A stretch of 64,000 nt of DNA from Aureivirga sp. CE67 (GTDB taxonomy: Bacteria > Bacteroidota > Bacteroidia > Flavobacteriales > Flavobacteriaceae), in the NCBI RefSeq assembly GCF_015767245.1, contig NZ_JADOTV010000006.1, forward strand, positions 1 to 64,000, written 5' to 3'. The stretch's first letter is position 1. Each line of letters starts with the position of its first letter. Of the stretch, positions 16,843 to 24,949 are shown piece by piece. Position numbers and translations under genes: made by a program. The notes below the pieces were generated by a model. That model was not told the origin of the DNA and made no database searches. It was given only the letters and a program-made list of their open reading frames with translations.

Positions 16843-17099
16843 AACATAACTATAACAGGAATTCCTGTTATTTCAATTATATCTGTAACTATAAAATTTC
16901 TGTAAAATTTAAATTTTCATAGCAGCAGATTTCCAAATATATATGAATCTGAAATTTTTAACAAATAAAATTTTAGGAATACTATTTTTATAAATAGTTG
17001 AAAACAAAAAAGCATATTAAAATTTATTTTGATATGCTTCGATAAATATTGTATAAACTTTAAGATTGTTTTACTTGATTTTTAACTTAGTTCTTTGTT
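16843..17099 (-). repeat. B-type junction, full length (B4)
   Basis: 257 bases, near identical to B3. Its first bases (minus strand AACAAAGAACTAAGTTAA) are also the last codons and stop of gene 17082-17774. The terminator hairpin is AGCATATTAAAA / TTTTGATATGCT. Confidence 0.85.
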
Positions 17100-17774
17100 G
17101 TAAGCCGTTTTTATTTCTATTTGTAAATTTTTGTTTCTGTTTACTTTTTCTCTCAATTTTAAGTAATCTTTTAAATCTATTTTTTCAGTTATCTGGATTA
17201 AATAATTCGTTTCTTTATCTAAATTTTCAAAATTAAAGTCTGAATATTCAATTTTAAAATATTCTTTATTTTCTAATTTTTTAAATATTGGAGGTAACTT
17301 ATTAAATTCTCTAAACTTTCTAAATAACGGATCATTTATAATTATTTCATCTTTTAGTTGATAATAGTTTCCTTCTGATTTTTTTGTTATCAATTTAATA
17401 TTTTTCAGAGTTTTAAATTCCAACCAGTAATACACCTTAAATAAATCCTGAGTTGTTAATCTTTTATCCAATAGTAAAACTGCAACTTCTGAATTACTAA
17501 AATCAATAGTTTTTAATATTTCAATAGGATATTTTTTGTCATTGTATAAAACAGCTAATTGATCTTCTTTAATTAAATGAAATACAACATCTTCTGATTC
17601 TAATTTAAATTTATTTTTCGTGTCAAAATCTATTAAGTCATATTTAAATTTATCTGATAATTCTTCTTTAGAATAACTAATTTCACTTTCATTTAAATCT
17701 ATACTTTTTGATTTATTCTTTCCACAACTATTTGCTGTAAAAATTAAAATTAATAGAAATATAATTCTTCTCAT
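17082..17774 (-). CDS. Lipoprotein whose C-terminus is encoded by the junction
   Basis: 230 residues. Signal with lipobox (IFLLILIFTANSC). The mature part begins with a Lys/Ser-rich linker and continues as two alpha/beta segments: SNSEVAVLLLDKRLTTQDLFKVYYWLEF, then NLDKETNYLIQITEKIDLKDYLKLRE. The latter outline (a strand, then a helix with 'l.....l') recalls ExbD-type periplasmic domains but no clear match. The last residues YNKELS are read from the first 18 bases of the B4 junction, which also supplies the TAA. Confidence 0.7.
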   Translation of the reverse strand: MRRIIFLLILIFTANSCGKNKSKSIDLNESEISYSKEELSDKFKYDLIDFDTKNKFKLESEDVVFHLIKEDQLAVLYNDKKYPIEILKTIDFSNSEVAVLLLDKRLTTQDLFKVYYWLEFKTLKNIKLITKKSEGNYYQLKDEIIINDPLFRKFREFNKLPPIFKKLENKEYFKIEYSDFNFENLDKETNYLIQITEKIDLKDYLKLREKVNRNKNLQIEIKTAYNKELS

Positions 17775-17787
17775 TTTTATTTTATTC

Positions 17788-17808
17788 TAATGGTTTGTAT
17801 AAACCGTT
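17788..17808. repeat. Minimal A-type junction
   Basis: Only 21 bases: on the minus strand TACTAAC-GGTTT-ATAC-AAACC-ATTAG, i.e. a five-base-pair stem with a four-base loop between the two cores. The smallest junction of the array. The core GTACTAA matches GTGCTAA (reverse complement of the cassette start at 18303-18311) at six of seven positions. Confidence 0.7.
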
Positions 17809-17822
17809 AGTACTTATCTTTT

Positions 17823-18281
17823 TTAATTCGTTTCTTTTAATTTTTTCTCAACAAATTCAATAACATCTTTATTTTTACTTTCTTTTGCAGCTGTAAGCAC
17901 TGTATTTTTATTTCCATCATTATCATTTATGTTAGCTCCATATTCTAAGAGTAATTTAATCATTTCTAAATTCCCATTACTTGCAGCATATAGGATTGCA
18001 GATGTTTTAAATCCATCTTTCCAATTAACATCGGCTTGATTTTCTAAAAGTAATTTTGCTATTTTTAAATTATTATTATTTACAGCAGTACAAAGTAAAT
18101 TAACCTTCATCCAAGGTTCAGATTGCTTTATATAATTTACATTTCCACCTTTTTTGATTAATTTCTCAGTTTTTTTAAAATCATTTTTAACAACAGATTT
18201 ATATAAATTTTCATCTATTTTTTGCGCGTTAGTATTTATTACAATTCCAATAAATAAAATTAGAGATAAAATATTTTTCAT
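17823..18281 (-). CDS. Secreted ankyrin-repeat protein
   Basis: 152 residues from the ATG at 18281. A longer start at 18347 falls inside the neighbouring junction. Signal peptide (ILSLILFIGIVINTNAQ), then about three ankyrin repeats between residues 30 and 135: VNNNNLKIAKLLLENQADVN, then AASNGNLEMIKLLLEYGANIN with the usual TPLH position varied. Likely a periplasmic protein-binding scaffold. Single-gene cassette. Confidence 0.8.
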   Translation of the reverse strand: MKNILSLILFIGIVINTNAQKIDENLYKSVVKNDFKKTEKLIKKGGNVNYIKQSEPWMKVNLLCTAVNNNNLKIAKLLLENQADVNWKDGFKTSAILYAASNGNLEMIKLLLEYGANINDNDGNKNTVLTAAKESKNKDVIEFVEKKLKETN

Positions 18282-18308
18282 GTTTTTTGTTTTTTTAAAA
18301 TTGGTGCT

Positions 18309-18395
18309 AACGGTATCATGTATAAGTAACAGTAAATTTATACTCACAAACCTTTCGATTTATCACTTAAACCACTGTTAATTATACATATTGTT
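18309..18395. repeat. A-type junction
   Basis: Arms TGTATAAGTAACAGT and ACTGTTAATTATACA pair at 14 of 15 positions around a roughly 40-base loop. On the stop side the core is ATTTGCTAAC, the exact reverse complement of the cassette start TTAGCAAAT at 19519-19527 (9 of 9). Confidence 0.85.
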
Positions 18396-18403
18396 AGCAA
18401 ATG

Positions 18404-19447
18404 CTATTTGTTTGTTCTTTTTATAATCTTATAAATTTCGTCGGATACGTCGAATACGTTTTGTTGTTTTTGGTTCGTTAAAATCACAATGGTAATATTA
18501 TCTTGTTTAAATCTTCGTACGATACATTCGTAGTTCTCTATTGAACCATGATGCGAATGTTCGATAATTTTATTATCTCTCCATTCAATATATCCGAGAG
18601 GTGATTGAATGTTATCTCCTTTTTTAGCTTGTTCTGAAAGTTTTTTTATTGATTGTTTATTAACTATTTGAAAATTTCCTAATTTTTCAAACCAATTAGC
18701 TAAGTCGGTTGCAGTAGAACTGATCAAAAGATTTTTAGCAGATAATTTGTAATCATCCTCTTTCAAATTGCTATTAAAAGGAATTGCCATCAATGTCTTA
18801 TCCTTGTATGGATATTGTTCTTTGATGATTGTATTTTTCATTCCGTAAGGGATAAATATATTCTCTTGTAAGTATTGGTTAAAGGTGCTATTGGTTATAT
18901 TCTCTATTATTTTAATCAATAGAATAGGGTTGCTATTTGAGTATAAATAATCTGAACCTGGCCTAAATTCAAGATTTTTAACAGACTTGATTTCTTCCAT
19001 TATATGACTATCATTCACGTTTATTCCCTTACTAAAATAGGTATCCCAACCTATTGTTGGCAAACCACTTGAATATTGTAGTAGATGTTTAATAGATACC
19101 TCTTCAGACCAATTTGGTAATTCAGGAATATATTTGGAAACTTTGTCGTCTAAATTTATTTGGTTTTTTTCCTGTAATTGCATGATTGAGACTGCCGGAA
19201 ATTCTTTATAAACTGAACCTATATTGAAACGATAGCCTTTGGTTAATTTTGTGTTTTTTGTGCCGTCTGAATAACCAAATGATTTTTCGTATATATTTTT
19301 TCCGTCTTTAGTGACTAAAACGTTTCCATTGAGTTGTCCTTTTTCGTGAAGTTCGTATAAATAAATATCAATATTTTCGTTGTTTTGACAACTAACAAGA
19401 GAAATAATTAGGTTTAAAAGAAGTATTTTGGTTATGATTTTAATCAT
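18404..19447 (-). CDS. Serine hydrolase of the class C beta-lactamase fold (lipoprotein)
   Basis: 347 residues. Lipoprotein signal (LLLNLIISLVSC). The three signatures of the family are present: SxxK as GSVYKEF (Ser about residue 97), YxN as YSNSN (about residue 173), and the third motif as HHGSIEN (about residue 300). The family covers class C beta-lactamases, penicillin-binding DD-peptidases and esterases; sequence alone does not tell which, and most such lipoproteins are not resistance enzymes. One of three members in the window. It sits on a perfectly delimited cassette (TTAGCAAAT / ATTTGCTAA). Confidence 0.85.
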   Translation of the reverse strand: MIKIITKILLLNLIISLVSCQNNENIDIYLYELHEKGQLNGNVLVTKDGKNIYEKSFGYSDGTKNTKLTKGYRFNIGSVYKEFPAVSIMQLQEKNQINLDDKVSKYIPELPNWSEEVSIKHLLQYSSGLPTIGWDTYFSKGINVNDSHIMEEIKSVKNLEFRPGSDYLYSNSNPILLIKIIENITNSTFNQYLQENIFIPYGMKNTIIKEQYPYKDKTLMAIPFNSNLKEDDYKLSAKNLLISSTATDLANWFEKLGNFQIVNKQSIKKLSEQAKKGDNIQSPLGYIEWRDNKIIEHSHHGSIENYECIVRRFKQDNITIVILTNQKQQNVFDVSDEIYKIIKRTNK

Positions 19448-19525
19448 TTGGGTTTACTTGATGGTAGTTTAACGAAAAGACTATTTAATTTTTTAATTGT
19501 TACAGTTTGTCTTTTAATATTTGCT

Positions 19526-19577
19526 AACGATTTCGTATAACTATCAGTTACAGGTAAGTTAGCGATTATACATCGTT
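19526..19577. repeat. A-type junction
   Basis: AAC at 19526-19528 and GTT at 19575-19577, arms CGTATAACTA / AGCGATTATAC. The stop-side core for gene 19585-20136 is TATGGCAAC. Confidence 0.7.
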
Positions 19578-19584
19578 GCCATAG

Positions 19585-20136
19585 TTATTTTTTATTCTGC
19601 ATTTCACGAATGGCTTTTTTCCGTTCACGTATTATTTTTCTGCGCTCTTTTTTTGTTTTGGCAGTTAAAAATAGTTTCCAATCAATTCTATCGTCACTTG
19701 CAAGCCATTCCATATATTTTTTTAAAAATTTTTCAATTCCATCTCGTTGAATATATGGTAAATAATATTCTATCAGATTTGCGTTATTTTCGCAAAAAGT
19801 AAACGTGCAGTTTTGAATTCCAGTTACTGTTGCATAGGGCATTCCTTCAATTTGGTCAGCCATTATTATTGCAATTTCTCCTTTATTCAAAACCCGATTG
19901 TTACATTCTGATTTAATTTCAGTCAAGGTTTGGTCGCTAAAAAATTCCGCAAGAGTTGGCAAAATTCGCCAACCATATTCAATCAATTTCTCGGCTTGTT
20001 CAGTTTTCGCTATTTCTTTAGAATTCTCAATTGTTGAAATTCCGTCTAATAGATTTTCAATTTCAGATTTTGATTGAGAGAAACCAAAACATGAAATTAA
20101 AACTACTATTATTAATGTTAGCTGGATTTTTTTCAT
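19585..20136 (-). CDS. Secreted protein, unknown function
   Basis: 183 residues from the ATG at 20136. A longer start at 20190 (MPQAQHRKQNL) lies in the palindromic junction and lacks a signal, so it is rejected. Signal peptide IQLTLIIVVLISCFGFSQ. The mature domain is helical, with EYGWRILPTLAEFFSDQTLTEIKSECNNR and NCTFTFCENN (two Cys pairs), and a strongly basic C-terminal tail (KTKKERRKIIRERKKAIRE). No family recognised. Confidence 0.75.
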   Translation of the reverse strand: MKKIQLTLIIVVLISCFGFSQSKSEIENLLDGISTIENSKEIAKTEQAEKLIEYGWRILPTLAEFFSDQTLTEIKSECNNRVLNKGEIAIIMADQIEGMPYATVTGIQNCTFTFCENNANLIEYYLPYIQRDGIEKFLKKYMEWLASDDRIDWKLFLTAKTKKERRKIIRERKKAIREMQNKK

Positions 20137-20148
20137 AATTATTTTCGC

Positions 20149-20212
20149 CGGTTTGTGTAAGTTTTGCTTTCTGTGTTGCGCCTGCGGCAAGAAGTGAAAC
20201 TTACACTTTGTT
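20149..20212. repeat. A-type junction
   Basis: Outer arms GTGTAAGTTTTGCTT and AAGTGAAACTTACAC around GCGCCTGCGGCAAG. Same sub-type as 7395-7457. The stop-side core CCTACAAC follows directly the end of gene 20221-21006. Confidence 0.8.
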
Positions 20213-20220
20213 GTAGGAGT

Positions 20221-21006
20221 TTATATTAATATTTCTTTTTTATGATCTTTCAATAAATCATTTAAAAGCTCTAAACTATTATCTTCAATTTCATTTTTAC
20301 CATTAAATAATATTGGTAATTCTATTTTTTCTCCTAAATCTTTATAAAATTTCATAGTATAATTAGTAGTTCTTTTTCTCAAGTTACCATTTAAAATCAA
20401 GCAATCTATATTTAATAACCAATCACTTATCACCGTAATAAAATGCAACAACGTCAATTCTTTTAAAAATATTTTTCTATCGTTAATTCTATTTGCTTGA
20501 TGAACCATCTTATGTCTTAACTTTATGATTTTAAATATTTTCTTTATTTCAGCTCCTTCTATATTTAAAATATCAATTCCAGTTATAATTTTATATAGTG
20601 AATTCACTTTTGGCAAATTATGATAAATAACATCATTCAAAACACTAATTGTTAAAAATTCAGAACCGTTTACCACGTCATTACTTGTTAAATGTCTTTC
20701 GAATTTATATTTTCTAACAAATTTTTCTGATTTTGATTTATCATCTAGTATAATTTCAATTAACATATTTTTTAAATATGACTCCATTATTGAAATTAGA
20801 TTTATCATAAATGAATTATAAATAGTGTTTCTTTTTTCATTTTTTTTTAAATGATTATAAACCTTTATTTCTTCTTCAGATAATTTTTTGTTTGGTGTAT
20901 TAAATAAAGAAGAACTAACATACGCATAAAGTGAAATACTAATTAAAGTATCATAAATATCTTTTAAATCAGAATTTAATAATTCTATCGCTTTACTTTT
21001 TTTCAT
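20221..21006 (-). CDS. HEPN-domain-like protein
   Basis: 261 residues, all-helical prediction. It contains the Rx4H signature of HEPN domains within a long helix: IIKLRHKMVHQANRI at about residues 162-176 (Arg-His-Lys-Met-Val-His). An upstream helix INLISIMESYLKNMLIEII could be the first HEPN helix. HEPN proteins are RNases or nucleotidyl-transferase partners in toxin-antitoxin, abortive infection and CRISPR systems. Here it is alone on its cassette, with no minimal nucleotidyltransferase beside it, so it may be a solo toxin-like or an inactive protein. Confidence 0.75.
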   Translation of the reverse strand: MKKSKAIELLNSDLKDIYDTLISISLYAYVSSSLFNTPNKKLSEEEIKVYNHLKKNEKRNTIYNSFMINLISIMESYLKNMLIEIILDDKSKSEKFVRKYKFERHLTSNDVVNGSEFLTISVLNDVIYHNLPKVNSLYKIITGIDILNIEGAEIKKIFKIIKLRHKMVHQANRINDRKIFLKELTLLHFITVISDWLLNIDCLILNGNLRKRTTNYTMKFYKDLGEKIELPILFNGKNEIEDNSLELLNDLLKDHKKEILI

Positions 21007-21030
21007 TTACATTTTTTCATAATTATTGCC

Positions 21031-21288
21031 AACATAACTATAACAGGAATTCCTATTATTTCTATTATATCTGTAACCATAAAATTTCTGTAAAATTTAA
21101 ATTTTCATAGCAGCAGATGTCCAAATATAGAAGAATCTGAAATTTTTAACAAATAAAAGTTTAGGAATACTAGCTTTTTAAGTAGTTGAAAACAAAAAAA
21201 CATATCAAAATATTATTTTAATATGCTTAGATAAATAATGTATAAAATTCAAGACTATTTTATTTGGGTTTTAACTCAGCTCTTTGTT
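21031..21288 (-). repeat. B-type junction, full length (B5)
   Basis: 258 bases, AAC at 21031-21033 to GTT at 21286-21288. One difference from B3/B4 in the palindrome (AGGAATTCCTATT). The terminator hairpin is present. About 70 bases between it and gene 21363-22175 hold only AT-rich sequence. Confidence 0.85.
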
Positions 21289-21362
21289 GGTAGTTTTTTA
21301 TTCAATTATTTTATTTTTAATTAGTTAATAAACAATCATATTATGTGTACCCTGATTTATAT

Positions 21363-22175
21363 TTATTTAGTTTTGATAATAAGTACCCCATTTTTTCCAC
21401 TATCACCAGAAAAAACTCTAGTATAAGTTGAATCTTTTGATTTGTCAAATACTCTAACTGATTTCACATCCTTTTCATTAAGCTCGTTAACATCCTCAAA
21501 AAATGATTGTTGAGAATTTATCAAAATTAATGGCTGCTTTAATGGATCATCAATTTTAATATTATTTTCAGATAAGAGTTTTACTGTTCTTTTATAAAAA
21601 CTAGATTGATTATTTACATCTTTAATAGGTTGATTTACAACAAGACCAATACTAGATCTTTCTTTTTTATAAACTCCTGAAGGTAAGTTTTGGATATAAT
21701 TTTCAATATTCGATTTTATTTTTTCATTATAAATTTCAAAAATTAATGAGTTAATGAAGTTTTTACAACCAATACTTTTAAAAAAGTAATGATTATTTTC
21801 CACAATCTCAATTGCTGTAAAAATGCAACCAAGGTAAACTTTGGGTTTTATAGATTTTATTAAATTAATTGATATCGTATCAATAGTTATATCTAAACTT
21901 TGTTTATAAAAATAGATCTTATTATTTTTCGAATTAATAAATTTTCTAGAATAAATACAGTTTTTTTGGCTAAAACTAAACATTTGATGACCTCTCCAGA
22001 TTCTAATAATTTTCTCAGTAGAATTTTCAATATTTTTAATGGAATCGTTTGCCAAGTCCATTCTTAAAGACTCATAAAAAAACATACTATATTTATCGTC
22101 GTTTACTTCAATTTTATTTTGAGAGTATACTGAGTTGAGCACTAATAAAATAAGCATAGTTAATAGAAACTTCAT
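21363..22175 (-). CDS. Secreted protein with TonB-plug-like C-terminus
   Basis: 270 residues from the ATG at 22175, which gives a clean signal peptide (FLLTMLILLVLNSVYSQ); the ATG at 22229 would add a charged stretch. The last 65 residues follow the pattern of TonB-receptor plug domains: PLILINSQQSFFEDVNELN (as P.iiIDG......l..), DVKSVRVFDKSKDS (as DI.si.VLK......), and SGDSGKNGVLIIKTK (as yG..G.NGVIlItTK). There is no beta-barrel, so it is a stand-alone plug-like domain after a unique N-terminal part, a form also known in some Bacteroidota regulators and M56-linked proteins. Confidence 0.7.
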   Translation of the reverse strand: MKFLLTMLILLVLNSVYSQNKIEVNDDKYSMFFYESLRMDLANDSIKNIENSTEKIIRIWRGHQMFSFSQKNCIYSRKFINSKNNKIYFYKQSLDITIDTISINLIKSIKPKVYLGCIFTAIEIVENNHYFFKSIGCKNFINSLIFEIYNEKIKSNIENYIQNLPSGVYKKERSSIGLVVNQPIKDVNNQSSFYKRTVKLLSENNIKIDDPLKQPLILINSQQSFFEDVNELNEKDVKSVRVFDKSKDSTYTRVFSGDSGKNGVLIIKTK

Positions 22176-22289
22176 TCTTATAATTGATAACTTTTTAATT
22201 TTTTTAACTGTAAATATATTTTCTTTCATTTTTCTATTTCAATAAATGCTGTTATGTATCGAGAGATAAAATTTCCTTCAATTGTTGCC

Positions 22290-22342
22290 AACGTATTTTA
22301 TTAGATTAAGAAACGTGCGAAGCATGCTTGTTACTTGGTGTT
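22290..22342. repeat. A-type junction overlapping the end of 22331-23569
   Basis: AAC at 22290-22292 and GTT at 22340-22342, with inner arms GTGCGAAGCATGC. The core TTATAAC lies in the last codons (PYNTK) of gene 22331-23569 and the stop codon TAA is inside the junction. Confidence 0.7.
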
Positions 22343-23569
22343 ATAAGGAGTCTTTCTTTCTTTAATACAAGGTTTCATATTCTCAATATAAATCATTCCA
22401 TCAAATGCCCCCAACCAATAATAATTATTCATCCTATACAAATATCCTCTCATTTTAAATTTTTGATTTTTATTATTAATTTTTTTAAAATTTGTAAATG
22501 AGATTTTGTGATTATTTTCAAACATCCAATTTTCAAAACACTCTTTTTTTGGAGCTTTAATATCATAGTTTAAATAATCTAAATCTTCACTTAATATGGA
22601 ACGTTCCGTTCTTCCTTCTCTTGAGGTGAATCCAATGGAGTAAACTTCATTTTTGCTAACTAACGTATAAAAGTGTTCTCCAGCAGAAACAAATGATGTT
22701 TCTATTTTTTTATCTTTATATTTTCGCACTAAATGATAATTGTGTGCCCAAAAAATAATTTTTTCATTTTGATACATATTATCTACAAGCCATTTCATAT
22801 TTTTTGCCATTTGAAAATCACGTGATAGATCACCATCTTCCCAACTATTTTTAGCAGCATTTTCTAGATTATTAATTGCTTGAAACATTAATGTTCTAGT
22901 GTTAACAGTATCTAATTTTTCTTTGATTTTAGAAAGTGTGTGTAAAAATACTTTTTTGTTTTTCTTTTCAACTGTTTGAAAAGCTAATACTTTTCGTAAT
23001 GTTTTTTCAAATTGATTAAAGTTTGAAATTTTTGAAGTATTTATTTTTTGATTTAAATAAATAGATAAATCATTTAAAAAATGATCTTGATCTTTTTTTG
23101 AGACAGATCCAATTTGACAATCAAATCCAGAAATATGAAGAGTATTTTCTTTTTGTTGTTCTTTTATATAGTCAAATAAAGAATTTACTTGTAAACAATT
23201 TGACCAAACATTAAAGATGCTTTTTTCTATACTATCAACAGGTTGTCCTAACTCTGTTTTTCTATTGATATTATAAAAGTCACTCTCAAAAGCAATTACA
23301 TTAAACCCTTTTTTTTCGTGTAAATATTTTATAATTCTTGTTTTAGCTTCAAAGGCAGAACCGTCTCCATGATCTTGTTCTCCTAGATAGACAAATCTAG
23401 CATTGCCAATAGCATTACCAATAGACTCTAAATCCGAGAAATCAGAATCATTTGGATTTATGGATTTTAACTCTTTAGTGTTTAAAAGAATGTCGTTTTT
23501 TATATTCTGTGCTTTGATTAATCCTAATCTAAAAATTAGAAAAAATATAATTAAAATATTTTTTTTCAT
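22331..23569 (-). CDS. Erythromycin-esterase-family protein
   Basis: 412 residues with signal peptide (ILIIFFLIFRLGLIKAQ). Early motif GNARFVYLGEQDHGDGSAFEAKTRIIKYL matches the LGE.tHG...f...k.r...fL of the erythromycin esterase / succinoglycan family, with the metal/catalytic Glu-His pair. FNVIAFESDFYNI follows, and the later IIFWAHNYHLVRKY supplies the conserved His. Length matches the family (about 400). Macrolide hydrolysis is possible but unproven: many members in Bacteroidota are not resistance genes, and export to the envelope is unlike classic cytosolic EreA/EreB. Stop codon inside the junction. Confidence 0.85.
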   Translation of the reverse strand: MKKNILIIFFLIFRLGLIKAQNIKNDILLNTKELKSINPNDSDFSDLESIGNAIGNARFVYLGEQDHGDGSAFEAKTRIIKYLHEKKGFNVIAFESDFYNINRKTELGQPVDSIEKSIFNVWSNCLQVNSLFDYIKEQQKENTLHISGFDCQIGSVSKKDQDHFLNDLSIYLNQKINTSKISNFNQFEKTLRKVLAFQTVEKKNKKVFLHTLSKIKEKLDTVNTRTLMFQAINNLENAAKNSWEDGDLSRDFQMAKNMKWLVDNMYQNEKIIFWAHNYHLVRKYKDKKIETSFVSAGEHFYTLVSKNEVYSIGFTSREGRTERSILSEDLDYLNYDIKAPKKECFENWMFENNHKISFTNFKKINNKNQKFKMRGYLYRMNNYYWLGAFDGMIYIENMKPCIKERKTPYNTK

Positions 23570-23630
23570 ATAATAACAATAATAAGAGTTAAAATTGATA
23601 TTTTATTTGAAATGCCTTAATAATACCTTG

Positions 23631-23688
23631 CAATGGTTTGTGTAAAAATTAGTGCAGCGAACCGAAGGATGCTTTTTATACATTATTG
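23631..23688. repeat. A-type junction, degenerate
   Basis: On the minus strand it begins CTAGCTACAAT and ends TTTTTACACAAACCATTGC, with the inner GCATCCTTCGGTTCGCTGC arms. The AAC and GTT triplets are mutated to AAT and ATT. Confidence 0.6.
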
Positions 23689-23706
23689 TAGCTAGTTTTT
23701 ATTCTT

Positions 23707-24102
23707 TTAATAATATTTTTTTATTTCTAAATATTCAAAGAGGTTAAAGAATATATCATTAAAAATAATTCCTAAAATCAAAGAAAACGCTATGCTAATC
23801 AGAAATATTTTCGACAAATATTTTATATTCTCTTTATTGTTTTTTTCTGTCGCATGATGAACTCCAAAAGGCATAAATATCATAAAAATCGGTATTCTAA
23901 AGGCAGTACTTAACGCCCAAGCTTTTCCTTGAATAATATATGTCAAACAAATTAATCCAAATAAAATAAGTGAAGTTATCAATCCTAGAATTAATTCTTT
24001 CAATCTGATCGATTTTAATTTCAAGAGTTTAATTACTTTGATAAAAGCAATTATCCCTATAATTAAAGCTCCGAGTAAAAAAGGTAATATTATTAGTCCC
24101 AT
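23707..24102 (-). CDS. Small membrane protein
   Basis: 131 residues with four hydrophobic segments (about 2-26, 38-60, 66-80 and 99-116) and a mid-loop FGVHHATEKNNKENIKY. It has the look of small four-helix inner-membrane proteins found in cassette arrays. No family recognised. Confidence 0.65.
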   Translation of the reverse strand: MGLIILPFLLGALIIGIIAFIKVIKLLKLKSIRLKELILGLITSLILFGLICLTYIIQGKAWALSTAFRIPIFMIFMPFGVHHATEKNNKENIKYLSKIFLISIAFSLILGIIFNDIFFNLFEYLEIKKYY

Positions 24103-24232
24103 TATTTCATAGTGATTTTTCTATTTCGAATTTTGCTAAATTCAGAGTGTTGAAATTTTCATTCCGATAATTTGAAAATTCCGATTTATTAAACATAAGC
24201 TCTACTTCACTTTCAGTTCAGTTAAAATTCAC

Positions 24233-24278
24233 AACCCAAGGCGAACAAATTCAGCCGCAATTAATTATAAACCTTGTT
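24233..24278. repeat. A-type junction overlapping the end of 24261-24923
   Basis: CAACCCAAGG / ACCTTGTTG arms. The core GGAACAAC lies in the last codons (RNNKVYN) of gene 24261-24923 and its TAA stop is within the junction. The other side (towards 24103) is AT-rich with a GAAATTTTCATTCCG-type hairpin. Confidence 0.5.
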
Positions 24279-24923
24279 GTTCCTAGTTATTTTCCATTCT
24301 GCTAATATACTATCAGCTTGTTTCTTTGTTATATTTCCGAAATAAGGTTTTCCCAAAACCCGCTGTTTCTCTCTTTCCATTCTTGAAGGTGTTCCACAAT
24401 AAAATCCGTCCAATTCATAAATTGAATGATTCGCTTCAAAGTAATTTTTGTTTCCATTATCGTCTTTGAAGTAATATCTGATAGATAAGTTTTCTACTGT
24501 GTTAGAATCAATATTTCTTTGATAATAGTCCATTTCAGATTCAATTCCATTTCTCCAAAACAAAATGTTTGAGTTGAGCCAAATTATTTTGCTTTGAAAA
24601 TTGGTGTTCAAATCGGAAGAATCATTTTCGTAAATTATTCCTGTATTTATGTCTTTTAAACTGAATATTTTTGCGAATTTCAAAACTTTTCCATCATTAT
24701 AATTTTCGTCACTTAATATATTCCAGTTGTCCCAGGTCTGATTTTCCGATTTCCAATTTTTAGAGATCTGTTTTAGTCCGATTTTAGTTCTTTCAGGATT
24801 AAAGTTAGTTGCGTATTTTTCAAAGTTCACTTTCTGATTCCAAAGCGAAATATTATACATTAAAATTCCGAGTATAGAAATTCCAATAATTACAAATAAT
24901 ATTTTCTTTAGTACGATTTTCAT
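24261..24923 (-). CDS. Membrane-anchored protein, unknown function
   Basis: 220 residues. One N-terminal transmembrane helix (FVIIGISILGILMYNISLW) and a periplasmic domain rich in Trp and Asn (ISKNWKSENQTWDNWNILSDENYNDGK). A C-terminal segment SRMEREKQRVLGKPYFGNITKKQADSILAEW follows. No family recognised. The coding end runs into the junction. Confidence 0.7.
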   Translation of the reverse strand: MKIVLKKILFVIIGISILGILMYNISLWNQKVNFEKYATNFNPERTKIGLKQISKNWKSENQTWDNWNILSDENYNDGKVLKFAKIFSLKDINTGIIYENDSSDLNTNFQSKIIWLNSNILFWRNGIESEMDYYQRNIDSNTVENLSIRYYFKDDNGNKNYFEANHSIYELDGFYCGTPSRMEREKQRVLGKPYFGNITKKQADSILAEWKITRNNKVYN

Positions 24924-24949
24924 AAATTTGGCACGTTGTGCTTAGTTTT

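Noticed and set aside
18404..19447. Calling this a beta-lactamase resistance gene
   Set aside because: The three motifs define a large fold class including peptidases and esterases; nothing shows beta-lactam hydrolysis.
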